This document shows, one piece after another, positions 1-5,917 of a stretch of DNA of 10,192 nucleotides (position 1 is its first letter; each line of letters begins with the position of its first letter). The DNA comes from Candidatus Omnitrophota bacterium (GTDB taxonomy: Bacteria; Omnitrophota; Gorgyraeia; Duberdicusellales; 4484-171), in assembly GCA_023228195.1 (NCBI GenBank), contig JALOBR010000046.1, forward strand, positions 1 to 10,192, written 5' to 3'. The position numbers and the translations under genes were made by a program. Under the pieces are notes generated by a model. That model did not search any database. It was not told the DNA's origin and worked only from the letters and a program-made list of their open reading frames with translations.

Positions 1-1
1 A

Positions 2-139
2 GGTGAATTTTTCCTTGATGAATGTATAGACGCAACGAAAGAATTCTCTTTCAGTGAAATGAGAAAAGGTTGCAAAATAGTTTTTTCTCAGCTTGGTAAA
101 TCTGCAACTTCCCTGGGCGCCGCTTTAGCGATTATTTAA
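2..139 (+). CDS. ROK-family sugar kinase or regulator, C-terminal fragment
   Basis: An open frame entering from the left edge ends at TAA 137-139 and encodes 45 residues, ending in KIVFSQLGKSATSLGAALAI. This resembles the last helix region of ROK proteins (glucokinase-like sugar kinases and NagC/XylR-type repressors), where a small hydrophobic segment, an LG-x-x-A-x-x-x-GAA motif and a short tail end the chain. No start codon is visible because the gene begins before the window. The kinase active site and the ROK zinc motif would lie upstream, so kinase and repressor cannot be told apart here. A promoter for the next gene begins ten bases after the stop. Base 1 is the last base of the preceding codon. 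The family call rests on a short tail and is moderate. Confidence 0.6.
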   Translation, partial: GEFFLDECIDATKEFSFSEMRKGCKIVFSQLGKSATSLGAALAII

Positions 140-148
140 AAAAGATTC

Positions 149-176
149 TTTACACCGATAGTTTGTATGTTATAAT
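149..176 (+). promoter_or_regulatory. Sigma70-type promoter for the coiled-coil gene
   Basis: TTTACA at 149-154 and a perfect TATAAT at 171-176 are separated by 16 bp. A TG at 168-169 makes an extended -10 element. Transcription would start near 183, giving a leader of about 17 nt that contains the strong Shine-Dalgarno AGGAGGTGA (188-196) before ATG 200. It starts a new transcription unit after the ROK gene. Confidence 0.75.
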
Positions 177-199
177 ATTAGTGGAATAGGAGGTGATTA

Positions 200-1369
200 A
201 TGGACAAGACAAAACTTATACCCGTAATTTTTCTTATTCTTGTTTTACTTTTAGGTGGCGCAGCCATAATGCTTTATACCGAAAAAGGTAAACTCGCCGA
301 AGATAATAAAAGATTAGCCAAGGATAAAGGCGATCTGACGGCAGAGAGGGATAGCTTGCGCGATAGTAACAATAAGCTTGAGAGGGATAAACAAAGTTAT
401 GAGGAAAGAATACAAAGCATAACTTCCCAATTGTCAGGCATTGAAAAAGAACGCGATGATTGGAAAAAGAAATTCGAAGACACTTCGAGCGAAAGAGACG
501 CATTAGTAGAAAAACTCAAAGAAAAACCCAAAGTAGAAGTAGCTCAGTCTGCCGCAACCAGCACAACCAGCGCACAAACTCCCATTTCAGAAGAATATTG
601 GGCCGATTTTGTTAAGGTTAAGGCTGCCCTTGAAGTAAAGGTCGAAGATTTAAATAGGCAATTAAACGAGGCTAAGCTTAAGCTTTCCGAGTTAGATAGA
701 AGCAATAAAGAGCTTTCTTCAAAGCTTGATGAACTTTCCAAAGAAAAAGAAAGAGTCGAAAATGAGATGGAAATAAAAGAACGCACGATGCGTATAGTAA
801 GCAGAGATTTAGTCAGCGAAAGAGAAGCAAGAAAAATAGCCATGGAAGAGTTAAACAAACTGCGAGGAGAAAATGTTAGCTTAAGAAGAGAACTCGTAGT
901 CCTTGGGAAAGAAAAAGTTCAGCTTCAGACAAACATAATGGATGTAGCGGAGAAAAAAGGTATACTCGAGCAAAAAATCTCAGGCGTTGAAAATGTAATG
1001 AAAGAAAAATCGCTTGAGCTCGAAGAATTGCAAAAGGAACTTACTACTACGATTAAGGGAGATGGCAGGGTTGTATCCAGAGAAACGGCTTCTGTTGAGC
1101 TTCCTCCGATTGTAGTTAAATCAGGCACCAACCCCAGAGGATTAAAGGGCGAAGTTTTAGCCGTTAATCCCGAAGAAAGATTTGTGGTAATTAATTTAGG
1201 TGAAACTTCCGGTGTCGGCCCAGGCAATGAATTAAAGGTTTTAAGAAAAAATAAAGAAATAGGCCGTATACAGATTATTGAAACAAGAAAAGATATTTCA
1301 GCTGCGGACATTAGAGATATTGCTCCAGGCGTAGATATTCAGGAAGGCGATATAGTAATAACCAGATAA
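200..1369 (+). CDS. Membrane-anchored coiled-coil protein with conserved C-terminal domain
   Basis: This 389-residue protein has no name I can give. Residues 7-26 form one hydrophobic helix with no cleavage site, so it is probably anchored in the inner membrane with most of the chain in the periplasm. Residues 28-110 and about 139-285 are charged (E/K/R/L-rich) heptad-like coiled coils, separated by a Ser/Thr/Ala/Pro-rich linker at 112-130. Residues about 303-389 form a compact domain with GEVLAVNPEERFVVINLG, GVGPGNELKVLRK, GRIQIIETRKDISAADI and a final GDIVITR, suggesting a small beta-rich fold. The layout suggests a structural or envelope role, with the coil as a spacer and the C-terminal domain as the functional end. 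That is inference. The start is fixed by AGGAGGTGA six bases upstream and by the promoter at 149-176. Coil sequences match many unrelated proteins, so homology should be judged on the last 90 residues. Confidence 0.8.
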   Translation: MDKTKLIPVIFLILVLLLGGAAIMLYTEKGKLAEDNKRLAKDKGDLTAERDSLRDSNNKLERDKQSYEERIQSITSQLSGIEKERDDWKKKFEDTSSERDALVEKLKEKPKVEVAQSAATSTTSAQTPISEEYWADFVKVKAALEVKVEDLNRQLNEAKLKLSELDRSNKELSSKLDELSKEKERVENEMEIKERTMRIVSRDLVSEREARKIAMEELNKLRGENVSLRRELVVLGKEKVQLQTNIMDVAEKKGILEQKISGVENVMKEKSLELEELQKELTTTIKGDGRVVSRETASVELPPIVVKSGTNPRGLKGEVLAVNPEERFVVINLGETSGVGPGNELKVLRKNKEIGRIQIIETRKDISAADIRDIAPGVDIQEGDIVITR

Positions 1370-1379
1370 TTAATACGCT

Positions 1380-1426
1380 CTCAGATAGCCACAGGTGAAA
1401 AAAGCTTTCATCTGCGCCAATCTGTA
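1380..1426. repeat. Short copy of the phased CAGAT inverted-repeat family
   Basis: Left-arm units CTCAGAT (1380) and CACAGGT (1390) are 10 bp apart. Right-arm units ATCTGCG (1410) and ATCTGTA (1420) are also 10 bp apart and inverted. The core folds as an 11-position stem, CACAGGTGAAA (1390-1400) with TTTCATCTGCG (1406-1416), with one A-C mismatch, one G-U pair and the loop AAAGC. The copy starts 10 bp after the coiled-coil stop codon. No T-run follows, so it is not a classic terminator. It is the smallest of three copies in this window. Confidence 0.6.
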
Positions 1427-1440
1427 TAGAGTCGATACAG
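1422..1440. promoter_or_regulatory. Perfect 6-bp-arm palindrome before the lacI-type gene, possible operator
   Basis: CTGTAT (1422-1427) and ATACAG (1435-1440) are exact inverted copies around a 7-base centre. The palindrome ends one base before the GAGG ribosome binding site (1442-1445) of the LacI-family gene. LacI-family regulators often repress themselves from such sites, so an autoregulatory operator or an SD-proximal hairpin is possible. The function is inference. The left half overlaps the last ATCTG unit of the neighbouring repeat. Confidence 0.3.
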
Positions 1441-1450
1441 TGAGGCACTC

Positions 1451-2443
1451 GTGTCTTCTTCTATCACCATAAAAGAAGTTGCCAAGAAAGCAGGCGTTTC
1501 TATTGCAACTGTTTCACGTTATCTCACCAATCCCTCTTCAATTAAAGGTGAAAACCGCAAAAATGTTCAGCAAGCCATTCAAGAATTAGGCTATCAGCCT
1601 TTTCTCTATGCACGGAAACTCGCCGGAGGAAAACTTAATACTTTCGGTCTTATTATTCCTGGCTATGAAGGTATTTTTTATTCTTTTTATGCAATGGAAA
1701 CAATTCGAAATATCGGTTTGGCATTGGATAAGAAAGGGACAGATTTACATTTGCATATTTTCTGGAATAAGGATAACTTCAGAACCTCTCTCGTTGATGG
1801 AGTCATATTTGCCGACGTTATTGATAACGATATACAGCTGAAAAGATTGGTTAAGGAAAAATTTCCAATTGTCGTGATGAACAAGAAAATAGATGATCCT
1901 ACGGTAAGCTATGTCGCTATAGATAATTTTAAAGGAGCATTTACTGCTACAGAATTTTTAATTCATCATGGGCACCGCTTTATAGCCCATCTTGCAGGAG
2001 ACCTGCGCGTTCAGTGCGCGCATGAGCGCATGGATGGATACAAAAATGCTTTAGAAAAAAATAAAATCAAAGTGCGGGAAGATTTTGTAAAGATTACTAA
2101 TTTCTCGCCTAAAGACGCGAGAGATAAACTGGAAGAATTATTTTCTTTGAAAGAGCCGCCGACTGCCATATTTTGTTCTAGTGATGATATTGCTGCTGAA
2201 GTTTTGAATTTTGCTGAAGAAAAAAAGATAAAGGTGCCAAAGGCTCTAAGCGTAATAGGATTCGATGATAACGTCCGTCAATTTCACGCAAATTTAGGCA
2301 TTACAACAGTAAGGCAGCCGATAGACAAAATGGCTTTTACGGCCGTCGAAATACTTAATGAAATAGTAGCGAAAAAGACAACAACTAAAAGGGTTGTTTT
2401 GGATGCTGAGTTAATTGTAAGGGACACAGTAGATTTTATATAA
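1451..2443 (+). CDS. LacI-family transcriptional repressor
   Basis: This 330-residue protein has the normal length of the family. Residues 5-25 (ITIKEVAKKAGVSIATVSRYL) are the signature helix-turn-helix, with IATVSRYL as the recognition helix. Residues 50-60 (PFLYARKLAGG) are the hinge helix, with A54 and L57 in the usual minor-groove positions. From about residue 62 a periplasmic-binding-protein-like effector domain follows, with FGLIIPG, YVAIDNFKGAFTATEFL, GHRFIAHLAGD, PTAIFCSSDDIAAEVL and LSVIGFDDN in order. It should bind a palindromic operator as a dimer and respond to a small ligand, probably a sugar or nucleoside. The ligand cannot be read from the sequence. The start is GTG, with GAGG five bases upstream. 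Target genes are unknown; a palindrome just upstream could be its own operator, and the ROK gene two genes back fits sugar-responsive control. The stop codon overlaps the first NrdR-like box of the next gene. Confidence 0.93.
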   Translation: MSSSITIKEVAKKAGVSIATVSRYLTNPSSIKGENRKNVQQAIQELGYQPFLYARKLAGGKLNTFGLIIPGYEGIFYSFYAMETIRNIGLALDKKGTDLHLHIFWNKDNFRTSLVDGVIFADVIDNDIQLKRLVKEKFPIVVMNKKIDDPTVSYVAIDNFKGAFTATEFLIHHGHRFIAHLAGDLRVQCAHERMDGYKNALEKNKIKVREDFVKITNFSPKDARDKLEELFSLKEPPTAIFCSSDDIAAEVLNFAEEKKIKVPKALSVIGFDDNVRQFHANLGITTVRQPIDKMAFTAVEILNEIVAKKTTTKRVVLDAELIVRDTVDFI

Positions 2444-2487
2444 CAATATATAGTATATAAAAAGTATTTGGCTACTATATATTGTAT
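2441..2487. promoter_or_regulatory. Two tandem NrdR boxes upstream of ribonucleotide reductase
   Basis: Box 1 (2441-2456) has core CAATATATAGT and box 2 (2472-2487) has core CTATATATTGT. Each matches 13 of 16 positions of the published NrdR consensus acaCwAtATaTwGtgt, by my eye alignment. They are separated by 15 bp and their centres are 31 bp apart, three helical turns, which is the classic NrdR pair geometry. Box 2 ends six bases before the -35 of the nrdJ promoter. NrdR is the ATP/dATP-sensing repressor of ribonucleotide reductase genes; its gene is not in this window. The first box includes the stop codon of the LacI-family gene. Confidence 0.8.
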
Positions 2488-2492
2488 TTTTT
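2443..2492 (+). terminator. Possible terminator after the lacI-type gene (alternative reading of the NrdR boxes)
   Basis: ACAATATATAGTA (2443-2455) and TACTATATATTGT (2473-2485) are a perfect 13-bp inverted repeat with a 17-nt loop, followed by six T residues (2487-2492). This could end transcription of the LacI-family gene. The stem is almost wholly A-U, so it would be weak, and NrdR boxes in tandem give the same symmetry for free. Both roles may hold. Confidence 0.35.
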
Positions 2493-2493
2493 C

Positions 2494-2522
2494 TTGACAT
2501 TCCCTACAAAGCGTGATATAAA
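2494..2522 (+). promoter_or_regulatory. Sigma70-type promoter of the ribonucleotide reductase gene
   Basis: A perfect -35 TTGACA (2494-2499) is followed by a 17-bp spacer and TATAAA (2517-2522), with TG at 2514-2515 as an extended -10. Transcription would begin near 2529, giving a leader of about 65 nt. The leader is too short for a cobalamin riboswitch. It ends in the ribosome binding site GGAG (2585-2588). Confidence 0.85.
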
Positions 2523-2593
2523 GATAATCATTCAAGTTTAGTGAGGCAGTTTTTTTAAAAAATCTAATTCATCTTTTAAAATGAGGAGTAGCT

Positions 2594-4879
2594 ATGGCAG
2601 AAAAATTGAATTTTTCCCCCAATGCTTTAGTCGTTCTCAAAAAACGTTATCTTAAGAAAAACGAAAAAGGCCAGACCGTAGAAACTCCGGTTGAGCTTGT
2701 TGAACGGGTTTCCGGCGCTATCGCATCGGTAGAAAAAAAGTACAGCGTAACAAAAGAACGAACCGAAGAGATTAAGAAAAAATTCTTCGAAATAATAGCC
2801 AACCTTGAATTTGTTCCAAATTCCCCAACCTTGATGAATGCAGGTAAAGATTTAGGCCAGCTTTCTGCTTGTTTTGTCGTTCCTGTCGAAGATTCAATGG
2901 ATTCAATTTTTGATGCGATAAAAGCAACGGCATTAATTCATAAAACCGGCGGCGGAACAGGATTTAGCTTTTCGCGCCTGCGCCATAAAAATAGTGTTGT
3001 AAAATCTACCGGTGGTGTTGCTTCGGGGCCGGTGTCTTTTATGAAAGTTTTTGATGCGGCAACCCAGGCAGTTAAACAGGGTGGAACCAGGCGCGGTGCG
3101 AATATGGGAATGTTGCGCATCGATCATCCGGATGTTTTGGAATTTATAAAATGCAAAGAAAAGGAAGGAGATATTTCTAACTTTAATATTTCTGTGGCGC
3201 TTACCGATGATTTTATGGAGAAGGTCTTGAAGGAAGAGGATTATAATTTAATTGATCCTCATTCCGGAGAAACAGTAAATAGGGTTAATGCACATGATAC
3301 GTTTAATACTATTGCTGATTATGCCTATAAAAACGGGGAACCCGGTATCATATTTATCGATAGAATGAATGAAGGCAACCCTACCCCGCAGTTAGGGAAT
3401 ATTGAAAGCACAAACCCTTGCGGAGAACAGCCGTTACTCCCCTTTGAATCCTGCAATCTTGGTTCAATAAATCTTTCTAAGTTTTTGCGGGAAGTAAATG
3501 GCAATTTCGAAATCAATTGGGAGCGGCTCAAGGATGTTACATCCTTAGCGGTAAGATTCCTCGATAATGTTATAGAAGCGAATAAATTTCCTTTACCCCA
3601 AATTAAAGAAAATACTCTAAAGACCAGAAAAATAGGTTTAGGCATCATGGGCTTTGCAACTATGCTTGGCTTTTTAGGTATAGCTTATGATAGCGATGAA
3701 GCAATCGGGCTCGCAAAATCTATAATGGATTTTATATATAAAAACGCTAAAGAAGAATCAATGAAGCTTGCAAAGGAACGGGGAGTTTTTCCTGCCTGGA
3801 AAGGTAGTATCTGGGATAAAAAAGCCATAAGGATAAGAAACGCAACGCTTACGACAGTTGCCCCAACGGGAACCATAAGCATAATCGCGGGGCCTACTTC
3901 ATCTGGCATAGAGCCTAATTTTTCTTTGTGTTATTCCAGGAGTGTTTTGGAAGGAGAGAAGCTTTTAGAAATTGATCCTGCGTTTGAATATATAGCTAAA
4001 AAAGAAGGTTTTTACAGCGAAGAGTTAATGAAGAAAATTGCATCAGGAGAAAGCATACAAAATATGGAAGAGGTGCCGGAGAAATTTAAGAAAATATTTA
4101 AAACTGCCATGGAAATTTCCCCGCTTTGGCACATTAAAATGCAGGCTGCTTTTCAGGAATTTACCGATAATGCCGTATCAAAAACTATAAATTTGCCCAA
4201 TAACGCAACAGTTGAAGATGTAAAGGAATCGTATCTTCTTTCTTATAAATTACGCTGCAAAGGTATCACTGTTTATAGAGACGGAAGCAGAAGTGTTCAA
4301 GTGTTGAACGTAGAGAAGAAGAAAGAAGACAAGAAACATGAGCTTGGCGAAGAAAGACAACCGATGATATCTTACCCCAGGCCGCGCCCGGAAGTTATAA
4401 TGGGCACAACTACAAAAGTTACAACAGGTTGCGGTAATTTATACATAACTATCAATCAGGGTGAAAGCGGAGATTTTTTTGAAGTCTTCACCCAGATGGG
4501 TAAAGCAGGAGGTTGCGCCGGCAGCCAGCTTGAGGCTGTAGGAAGGCTGATTTCTTTAGCGCTTCGAGGCGGAGTAGACATAAAAGTTGTTACTGAGCAG
4601 CTTAAAGGCATAAGGTGCCCATCCCCAAGCTGGGTAAATGGAAAAAAGATTTTTTCCTGCGCTGATGCGGTTGCCAGGGTTTTAGAAAAGAGAGCAATGG
4701 ATCAAAAGGAAATTGTCAAAGTAGAGGTTCCTGTTTTAGAAAAGCAGGAAGCCTCGGTTTTGGTAAAAAAAACCAATAGCTTTAGTAATATTGTTGGTGT
4801 TTGTCCGGATTGTGGTTTTGCCCTCAGGCATCAGGAAGGTTGTTTGCTTTGTGATGCGTGCGGGTATTCAAAGTGTTAA
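2594..4879 (+). CDS. nrdJ: Class II adenosylcobalamin-dependent ribonucleoside-diphosphate reductase
   Basis: This 761-residue enzyme reduces ribonucleotides to deoxyribonucleotides, using a thiyl radical made from adenosylcobalamin, without oxygen. The barrel carries the radical-site triad N274, C276 and E278 in NPCGE, and the redox cysteine pair C93 (LSACFVVP) and C287 (ESCNLGSINL). The 11-residue gap from C276 to C287 equals that in Thermotoga maritima NrdJ. The substrate-phosphate loop is PTGTISIIAGPTSSGIEP (424-441). A TSCPD domain follows at about 603-676. The tail holds six cysteines (C737, C740, C750, C753, C756, C761), which resemble a zinc-ribbon-like element plus the mobile cysteines that re-reduce the active site. 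The protein begins directly at the RNR N-terminal domain, so I see no ATP-cone, and overall dATP inhibition is not expected from it. ATG 2594 follows GGAG by five bases. Control by NrdR is likely from the paired boxes upstream. gpmA follows after a repeat-filled gap. Confidence 0.96.
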   Translation: MAEKLNFSPNALVVLKKRYLKKNEKGQTVETPVELVERVSGAIASVEKKYSVTKERTEEIKKKFFEIIANLEFVPNSPTLMNAGKDLGQLSACFVVPVEDSMDSIFDAIKATALIHKTGGGTGFSFSRLRHKNSVVKSTGGVASGPVSFMKVFDAATQAVKQGGTRRGANMGMLRIDHPDVLEFIKCKEKEGDISNFNISVALTDDFMEKVLKEEDYNLIDPHSGETVNRVNAHDTFNTIADYAYKNGEPGIIFIDRMNEGNPTPQLGNIESTNPCGEQPLLPFESCNLGSINLSKFLREVNGNFEINWERLKDVTSLAVRFLDNVIEANKFPLPQIKENTLKTRKIGLGIMGFATMLGFLGIAYDSDEAIGLAKSIMDFIYKNAKEESMKLAKERGVFPAWKGSIWDKKAIRIRNATLTTVAPTGTISIIAGPTSSGIEPNFSLCYSRSVLEGEKLLEIDPAFEYIAKKEGFYSEELMKKIASGESIQNMEEVPEKFKKIFKTAMEISPLWHIKMQAAFQEFTDNAVSKTINLPNNATVEDVKESYLLSYKLRCKGITVYRDGSRSVQVLNVEKKKEDKKHELGEERQPMISYPRPRPEVIMGTTTKVTTGCGNLYITINQGESGDFFEVFTQMGKAGGCAGSQLEAVGRLISLALRGGVDIKVVTEQLKGIRCPSPSWVNGKKIFSCADAVARVLEKRAMDQKEIVKVEVPVLEKQEASVLVKKTNSFSNIVGVCPDCGFALRHQEGCLLCDACGYSKC

Positions 4880-4881
4880 CA

Positions 4882-5006
4882 CACAGATGCCCACAGATGG
4901 TAAAGCGGATAATCACAGATATTAAAAATAGAAAAAAATAGAAAAATCTAATTTCTGCTTTTCAAAAATCTGCGATCATCTGTTTTTTAATCTGCGGTCA
5001 TCTGCG
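4882..5006. repeat. Phased CAGAT inverted repeat, full copy between nrdJ and gpmA
   Basis: Left-arm units are CACAGAT at 4882, 4892 and 4914, with a degenerate AGCGGAT at 4904. Right-arm units are ATCTGCG at 4968, ATCTGTT at 4978, ATCTGCG at 4990 and ATCTGCG at 5000. Both arms show the same 10, 12, 10 bp spacing. Aligned as inverted 39-bp arms they agree at 29 positions, around a 47-nt A-rich spacer (4921-4967). The left arm starts two bases after the nrdJ stop and the right arm ends ten bases before the gpmA ribosome binding site. No convincing promoter is visible in the gap. Confidence 0.75.
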
Positions 5007-5027
5007 TAACAGAAGAAAGGAACAAAT

Positions 5028-5771
5028 ATGATAAAACTCGTTTTATTGCGGCACGGTGAAAGCATCTGGAATTTAGAAAATAGATTTACCGGTTGGACTG
5101 ATGTAGGGCTTTCAGAAAAAGGCACAAGAGAAGCGCATTTAGCAGCAGAGTGGCTCAAAAAAGAGGGGTTTATCTTCGACGTAGCGTATACTTCAGTTTT
5201 AAAGAGAGCAATTAAAACTCTTTGGATAACTTTGGAAGATATGGATTTAATGTGGATTCCTGTTGTGAATTCCTGGCGGCTTAATGAACGTCACTATGGA
5301 AGCCTGCAGGGATTGAACAAAATAGAAATGGTTGAAAAATTCGGCGAAAAACAAGTGCTTATATGGCGAAGAAGCTACGATGTGCAACCGCCTGCTTTGG
5401 CAAAAGATGATTCTCGTTTTCCCGGGAATGACCCTCGTTATAAAGATTTAAAGAAAGAAGAATTACCGCTTACTGAATGCCTTAAGGATACGGTAAATAG
5501 ATTTCTACCTTATTGGCATAATGTAATTGCCCAAAGCATCAAGGAAGGCAAACGAGTAATTATAACTGCTCACGGAAATAGCCTTCGAGCCTTGGTTAAA
5601 TATCTTGATAATGTGTCTGACAATGAAATCGTTAGCTTAAACATACCTACCGGAATACCGCTCGTGTATGAACTCGACAGTAATTTAAAACCAATTAAAC
5701 ACTATTATTTAGGGGATCCTGAGGTTATAAAAAAAGCTGTTGAGTCAGTTGTTAAGCAAACCAAAAAATAA
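5028..5771 (+). CDS. gpmA: 2,3-bisphosphoglycerate-dependent phosphoglycerate mutase
   Basis: The 247-residue enzyme interconverts 3-phosphoglycerate and 2-phosphoglycerate in glycolysis and gluconeogenesis through a phosphohistidine. The sequence shows LLRHGES with the phosphorylated H9, then RFTGWTDVGLSEKG (19-32), TSVLKRA with R60, RLNERHYGSLQG with the acid/base E87, and ITAHGNSLRALV with H182. These match the histidine-phosphatase superfamily catalytic set at the spacing of E. coli GpmA, and the length is normal for the dPGM type. ATG 5028 starts exactly at the conserved MIKLVLLRHGES, with AAAGGA about six bases upstream. It has no recognisable promoter of its own and follows nrdJ across the repeat, so read-through from the nrdJ promoter is plausible. 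A glycolytic link to nrdJ is not implied. Confidence 0.95.
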   Translation: MIKLVLLRHGESIWNLENRFTGWTDVGLSEKGTREAHLAAEWLKKEGFIFDVAYTSVLKRAIKTLWITLEDMDLMWIPVVNSWRLNERHYGSLQGLNKIEMVEKFGEKQVLIWRRSYDVQPPALAKDDSRFPGNDPRYKDLKKEELPLTECLKDTVNRFLPYWHNVIAQSIKEGKRVIITAHGNSLRALVKYLDNVSDNEIVSLNIPTGIPLVYELDSNLKPIKHYYLGDPEVIKKAVESVVKQTKK

Positions 5772-5872
5772 TTTTCTAGCTGGCTATTTCAAGCTCTGCG
5801 TTTCGTTAAAGGTTAACAAAATTAAGTATTTTCCCGCCATCTATAATCTTTTCTTTTAATAATATAAAAATA

Positions 5873-5881
5873 TGGTAAAAT
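5873..5881 (+). promoter_or_regulatory. Probable extended -10 promoter of mnmG
   Basis: TGGTAAAAT (5873-5881) is an extended -10 element with hexamer TAAAAT. The best -35 candidate, TTCTTT at 5851-5856, is poor and 19 bp away, which an extended -10 can tolerate. Start would be near 5888, giving a leader of about 30 nt. The rest of the gap 5772-5872 holds only small palindromes, such as GTTAA/TTAAC at 5805-5817, without a T-run. Confidence 0.5.
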
Positions 5882-5917
5882 TCCAAATGCAATTAGTACT
5901 TACTACCTAAAAATACT

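Noticed and set aside
544..1311. Long minus-strand open frames inside the coiled-coil gene
   Set aside because: They are antisense to a well-supported gene, rich in Ser/Phe/Leu as expected from reversed Glu/Lys codons, and have no ribosome binding site or recognisable domain.
1440..2548. Shared word GTGAGGCA before the LacI gene (1440) and in the nrdJ leader (2541) as a common operator
   Set aside because: Eight bases without symmetry; the first copy contains the ribosome binding site, so chance is the simpler explanation.
2529..2593. Cobalamin riboswitch in the leader of the B12-dependent reductase
   Set aside because: The leader is only about 65 nt and lacks the B12-box; cobalamin riboswitches need roughly 200 nt.
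4882..5006. CRISPR array, from the regularly spaced short repeats
   Set aside because: Units are 7 bp at 10-12 bp pitch with inverted arms; CRISPR repeats are longer, direct and separated by unique spacers of about 30 bp. No cas gene is present.
5805..5817. GTTAA-AGG-TTAAC palindrome after gpmA as a terminator
   Set aside because: The stem is only 5 A-T-rich pairs with a 3-nt loop and no T-run follows.
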